From Triops longicaudatus (lineage: Eukaryota; Arthropoda; Branchiopoda; Notostraca; Triopsidae): a DNA stretch of 64,000 nucleotides. Shown here piece by piece: positions 59,301-64,000 of the stretch (positions within the stretch are counted from its first letter, which is position 1; each line of letters starts with the position of its first letter). The notes beneath the pieces were generated by a model. It made no database searches and was not told the DNA's origin. It worked only from the letters and a program-made list of their open reading frames with translations. The translations under genes and the position numbers were made by a program. The DNA is taken from NCBI GenBank assembly GCA_022885665.1, contig JAGQDJ010000049.1:186502-250501 (forward strand), read 5' to 3'.

Positions 59301-61894
59301 TAATGACAACGAAGGCTTTATGGAACTGAAAAGTTGTATGGTAACTTACCAATCCAAATGAAAACGAGAGAAAGGATAATTGTAAATATGTGAGCGAAAA
59401 TGGGTTCGTTGAATTTCCGTTTGGCACAAGCGCCCAAATAAGGAAATAACTGATCTTCCGCAATGACGACTAATAAAGCTGGACAAGACACGTAACTAGC
59501 TAACGCCGTACTTAAAGTAGCTGCGAAACATCCGGCGTAATTTAGTGGACCGAAACCAGAAATGAGAGTCATGGCCTGCAAAATTTTAGAACGTTTAATA
59601 CAAAGTCTAAGAGCCAAGGGTCATTATCCAATAGAAGACAATATAGTACTGCACTCTACTGATTCATATTTTAATACAAATAGAACAGAAGTAAAATAGT
59701 ATAGTGAGTTAATAATTGGCAAGCAAATTACGTGAATAAATGGGTAGCTATTAAAAATTTAAGTTATAAGTGTAATAAGGCGAGGCATACCTGGTAGTCG
59801 TAATACATGCCTGCAGTGCAGTTGCGCCCCGTACAGTTTAGCCATGTTCTGTTTGCGAAGTCTACCAAATCACCGGTAGCTTGGCGGGTCATTGTTGCTG
59901 CACAAACGATGGCCACAGCTGCGTACGATAAGCTGGTTAAGATAATGGCCAAAATAGTTCCTCGAGGGATGGAAAAGTTCGGGTCCTGTAATGAGTTGCG
60001 AAGTTGTGAAACAAATTTATTCAATTGGAAGTAAATTTTACCCGAAGATCGCCCGAAATGTTTGCTCCCGCCAAAATACCGATAGCAGCCGGGAAGAACA
60101 CAGAAAAAACGCTGAAGAAATCTTGCATGACGCCATCAACTTTAATATACGCCGGTGACCAGTTTTCAGTAATAAGATCAACTGAAAGATGAATACATTT
60201 TTACGACTATTTTCCTTGCGTTAAAATGTGTTTCTTATTTTCAAGAAAATTCCAAAAATAATCCCTTTCCAAAAGTTGTTGGCTTACGTCTGTAACCGAG
60301 GTATCCTTTAGCTGTTTCCAGATCCGATTTGGGTCCAATGAAACTCCCGATGAAAAAGTTGAGTAAGGCCACAGCCAGAATAACAAGCATAACAACTTGC
60401 GTTTTGGATTCGTATTTGGTGCCCAGTCCACACAACGCGATGACGGCGATCATAGTGATGGTACCAATGATACGGATGTCATTGTCACCTGCGTCCACAA
60501 TTTTGGACCCGGGGGCATAAAACGCCAGCAAATCTTGAATAGCTTCGCAGAAGCCAACAACGTTTAGCGAAGCGTTGATAGCATTGGCTACCGCAAAAAT
60601 GATACCAATAGAGGCACCGAATTCCGGACCCAGCGACCGTGACATGACGTAGTAAGTACCACCTTTTCAAAAGCGAAAATTGTTTTAAATAACTAGGACG
60701 CTGTTTTGGTTTACGTAAAGCAGATCCGTGGGAACCTACCTCCTCCAATTTCGCCATTAGTAGTGATGGCAGAGAGTGACAGCGCCGTGACAAGCGTAAT
60801 GAATGTAGACAAAGCAATGATAATCAGGGTTTGCCCTATGGTGTAGCATACATGTGCAGGGAAGATGAAATTTGTTTGGGCAACTTCAAGGGAAACTTAC
60901 AAATTCCAGATTGAGCAACTACCCATGAGATGCGCAAGAACAACATGACTCCCCAAATGTTGAGCATATTGCGGATTAAAACGCCTTCAATCCAACCGAG
61001 TTTGTTCGTGTTAGATTCTGCTGGTCTTTTGATTTCCTCTATAGACTTTTGTAAAAAGAGCATAATTTTACTTTCCAATGGAAATAAGGTAAGAGAAGTT
61101 ACATTAGATTCAATGTTAGATTCGTGGAGCTCTTCCAATGTCGGACGCGAATGAGTTTGTAAGTTCATGATGTTCCGGTAATTGTCCACTCGCGGTAAGG
61201 CTTCTCGCGTAAGCTGGCGCATAAACATACGTTTACTGCGTCGTAGGCTTTCGCGTATAGCATGTTCAAAGGTTGCTAACCGTGATGTGTTCTGTTGAAA
61301 TGTAAGAGAAACACAATAAATAATAGAGCTTATTCTGCAAGTGTATAGGGCATGTTTAAAAGCTACGAGTGCACCATTTCAGCTCTTTCGTGTTACGATC
61401 ACTATTAAAAAAACAGTTTTCTAAACAGCCTATTCGTCATTGTGTATTTGGCAATTTCGAAGCTTTCTGCAACAGAGCTTCGTTTTTTAGTGATTCACAA
61501 GAAATATGACCTCAATCAAATTCCTTGAATTTCAAGGTTGTATGTTGCTTTAACACATTATTTCTTTTCTACCTTTTTGTCTTAATAGAATAGAATATAG
61601 CCACGAAAATTTACGAAACTGTCTCAAACTGGCTAGTCTCCATCACTGTTGATGTAATAGATCTTTTAGTGAAATTACTTCATTGTAGCCGGATTCTTCA
61701 GCGAACGCAAACGGAGGTCGATTTTCCGACATGCGGCGACTGGGAACTCCATCATTCGCGGGGTAATTGTTAATAGTAAAGCGATTACCGTTACGCGAAT
61801 CAGAATGTTGCTCCTCCGGAATAGTGCTGGGGACGTTAGGACTTGCTATAGAGCTCGGTGGGATATTGTTAGTCGCACTGTGAAAGTCCGCCAT
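56355..61894 (-). CDS. cation-chloride cotransporter D (SLC12 family, divergent ion sites)
   Basis: Predicted Na-coupled SLC12 transporter, 1044 aa. Coding exons in transcript order: 61679-61894, 61103-61291, 60901-61045, 60740-60835, 60288-60662, 60042-60181, 59791-59985, 59350-59575, 59138-59259, 58910-59045, 58565-58776, 58216-58457, 57975-58129, 57484-57550, 57235-57341, 57050-57167, 56832-56971, 56623-56740, 56355-56490. The sum is 3135 bases, in frame. The N terminus has docking motif RFTI (38-41) and the phospho-segment QLTREALPRVDNY. TM1 LNIWGVMLF is kept. The TM3 K+ site is Asn249, the TM6 Thr is Ile374 (FPAAIGILAG), TM8 reads ATLSTALAS and the TM10 site is Phe545. Three sequons crowd the TM7-8 loop (NRT, NCT, NCT). 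The exon spanning TM3-5 is a fusion of two exons separate in A-C. The cytosolic linker exon is the shortest (67 bases). It is closest to C. Confidence 0.92.
58458..58564 (-). other. GC-AG intron in cotransporter D
   Basis: The exon ends AATAAG and the intron begins GCAAGAG, a GC donor in otherwise ideal context. The same junction uses GT in A, B and C, and the flanking exons have the same lengths as in A and B (212 and 242 bases), so the position is secure. GC donors are a minority class spliced by the major spliceosome and are often regulated. Confidence 0.85.
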
Positions 61895-62550
61895 GTCTGG
61901 AGACAAAGACGAAGATTTTAAAGTACTTCTTCACTCAGAAAAGAAGTATTGAAAACAACAGTTCTTGCGTATTTTTCTTTGCGCGTGTTCACTGTGGAGT
62001 ATAGCTAGACGAAATGCGAAGTGACAACGTAAGTATGGCCACTACATGAAGGATAATTATGAGCATCGCTACACCATTGACGTAAAAGTAGACAACGATG
62101 AGCGAATACTAATAATGATCTATAAAGACAGAGGCCCAGGTTCTGGGGAAGTCCCGCGTTAGTTTACATATGGTCCTCTGAAACTATTTTATTAATCGAT
62201 GTATTCTTCGTGGTTTGCCTTCTGTTCGTCGCATTGTGACTAGTTTTGGACTGACTGAACATGGCCGAACTGGTTGAGTGGTGAGAGTTTCCTTCGTGTG
62301 GACGCAAAGGTGGGACTTGCGTGGTCTCGTCCTTTTTTCCACATAGTATAATCGTGGGAAAGCAAGAGGTGCTTTAGTAAAGCTCTCAGGTGCATTTCAG
62401 AAAGAAAGAGAGAAAACGTGCACATCATCAGTTGGGTCGTCCAATAAGACCGTACACAAAGCTGCCGCCGGTGAGATTTTCACTGTTTTCTAAACCAAGT
62501 TCATGCATTAACTTCTTTGGGCCTTATATCTTGTGATAATGTTTCGTAAA

Positions 62551-62597
62551 AATGTCTTCAAGAGTCTACCGTGTTTCGGTAGACTCCTGAAGACATT
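62551..62597. repeat. 21-bp inverted repeat with a 5-base loop
   Basis: The arms 62551-62571 and 62577-62597 pair at 20 of 21 positions around TGTTT. It stands about 650 bases upstream of the cotransporter D start codon. It is shorter than typical miRNA precursors. Confidence 0.75.
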
Positions 62598-63675
62598 CGC
62601 AAAGCTGTAGAGTTAAAATTGCAAAAATTATCGCACGTACTTTGAAAACTACATAGTAAAATGCATGATTATGCCTTTAACATTTAATAAATAGTCCAAT
62701 ATCAACAACTTTGTGAATTTAAAATTGTTTATTTTTTCGCAATGATTTTACCAGTAGAAGATTCATCGATGCCAAAAAATCTGACGGCCTTCAGTTCGCA
62801 TGTACGTATAATTAATGGTATTAAGACAGTTGGTAAATTATGTTTTGCCACGAAACCCCCAACAGAGATCAATTTATTATTCTGTGAATGTCTAATCCGC
62901 TCACAGATAAATATTTTTGCTATTATTGATTTGTAGTCGAGGAGAAGACTCCTTTTAACACACAAGTTGTGGATGATGTATCAGTTATTTGTAAATCAAG
63001 TTTTCTAACCTTAATTCGTCAGGGAAAGTTTCACAATCATGCGAGATACCAAAATCATACTTGTGCTTCTTGGGATGTGGCTAGCAAAGTTATGAGCGTC
63101 ACCAAACATTTCTGGGCCGCTTGCAACAATTATTTACTATACTTATTACTGCGATATACAATTAATGTTTTAGGCGACGAAACTTCCTTTTATTTTTTTT
63201 TTGTCTTTAATAAAACATTTTTCTTTCCATTTGAGGTTTGAAAAGTTTATTTTTATTTAATGTGTTATTGCTTCTTAAATGTATGGAAACGAATTTTATA
63301 TTTTTATTACATATCATGTTACTTTACAGTAAATTCGTAGTGAAATATTACACAATTATATTGAAGGTACACAGCAACTAGTAGGCTTGACGAACGACGA
63401 GCACCATTTTTGGGGTGTATAGGGTCCAGTGGTTAGGTTACTTTACTGGATTTTACGCGATAAAAATCTCCACCATATACAACTCCAACGAATGTTCATA
63501 AGGTAGTGATGATGTGTTTTATAAACCATTACTCCGATTATGCAAAGTCCGAGGACTGGGTGATAGAAAGGAACGAGCCTAATCAGGAAACTTGGATGAA
63601 TTTGCTAGAATCTTGCTACAAGGAACCTCCCGGGATCCGGAAAAAACTTCTGGTGTACCTACAGTTCGTGCTATC

Positions 63676-63676
<1 letters not shown>

Positions 63677-63706
<30 letters not shown>
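63677..63706. repeat. 30-base T homopolymer
   Basis: An uninterrupted T run on the plus strand. It could be the A tail of a retroposed sequence read on the minus strand, but I see no element attached. Confidence 0.9.
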
Positions 63707-63710
<4 letters not shown>

Positions 63711-64000
63711 AATATGTACATAACTCAAGTTGTTACAAACCGTCCATTATAACCGAAATTTCGCAATGAAAGGGACCGTTACAACAAGACTCTATTTAAG
63801 TAAAACAATTGTTGGACAAAACGACGTATATTGATTTTTAAGAAGCTCTTTATTATTACATGAAAAACAGACGTCTGTAGGATATTTCTTGTTCAAGAAT
63901 GCGCAATAGTGGTATTTGACATTTACACTAGCTAACACTGAGTTGATTGGATGCTTTTTCCAGATCGTGAAGAAGAGCATAAAATTTTGGTACGGTTAAC

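Larger units (their letters stand above)
61895..64000. other. region upstream of cotransporter D
   Basis: It should hold the D promoter, for which I see no TATA box on the minus strand. A 21-bp foldback lies at 62551-62597 and a 30-base T run at 63677-63706. A minus-strand AATAAA at 63848-63853 could close another gene lying further right, but no coding sequence of one is visible. Open frames here resemble nothing known. Confidence 0.55.

Noticed and set aside
22006..61894. Possibility that one of the four cotransporters is a pseudogene
   Set aside because: All exons join in frame with valid splice sites (one GC donor) and no internal stop in any copy.
63405..63480. tRNA-like A-box sequence (AGTGGTTAGG)
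   Set aside because: No T-arm GGTTCRA block and no acceptor-stem pairing; at best a tRNA-derived repeat fragment.

Overview
This is a eukaryotic nuclear window. Coding sequence is split by short GT-AG introns (many of 60-110 bases), there are AATAAA signals, and long AT-rich stretches hold no genes. The N-terminal phospho-regulatory segment of the transporters (a short block ending LPRLDNYRN) is of the arthropod NKCC type, so I infer an arthropod, possibly a crustacean. The species cannot be fixed from the sequence.

Left part, + strand. At 1212-1963 lies the last coding exon of a Pim-like Ser/Thr kinase whose upstream exons fall outside the window. About 17 kb follow (2.6-19.7 kb) with no recognisable gene; this stretch holds hairpins, a diverged dispersed repeat and an X-box-like RFX site. 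At 19773-20801 is an intronless NAXD gene (ATP-dependent NAD(P)H-hydrate dehydratase).

Right part, - strand. From 22.0 to 61.9 kb there are four complete cation-chloride cotransporter genes (SLC12, Na-K-2Cl/NCC branch) in head-to-tail tandem, named here from left to right: A (22006-31859, 19 exons, 1059 aa), B (34574-44645, 20 exons, 1183 aa), C (47678-55509, 21 exons, 1065 aa) and D (56355-61894, 19 exons, 1044 aa). I assembled every exon by hand from splice signals and conserved residues. All four models stay in frame from ATG to stop, and homologous exon lengths and phases match (for example 232, 122, 136, 212 and 242 bases recur).

Main observation: the four copies differ at residues that coordinate ions in solved NKCC/NCC structures. 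The TM3 K+-site residue is Tyr in A, His in B (as in NCC) and Asn in C and D. The TM10 chloride-site Tyr is Phe in C and D. D also has Ile in place of the TM6 K+-site Thr. The Na+-site residues in TM1 are kept. The SPAK/OSR1 docking motif is present in A, B and D but absent from C. The array therefore looks like one NKCC gene that diversified in place into transporters with different ion coupling and control. Shared features pair A with B and C with D. D has lost an intron that A-C keep and uses a GC-AG intron elsewhere.
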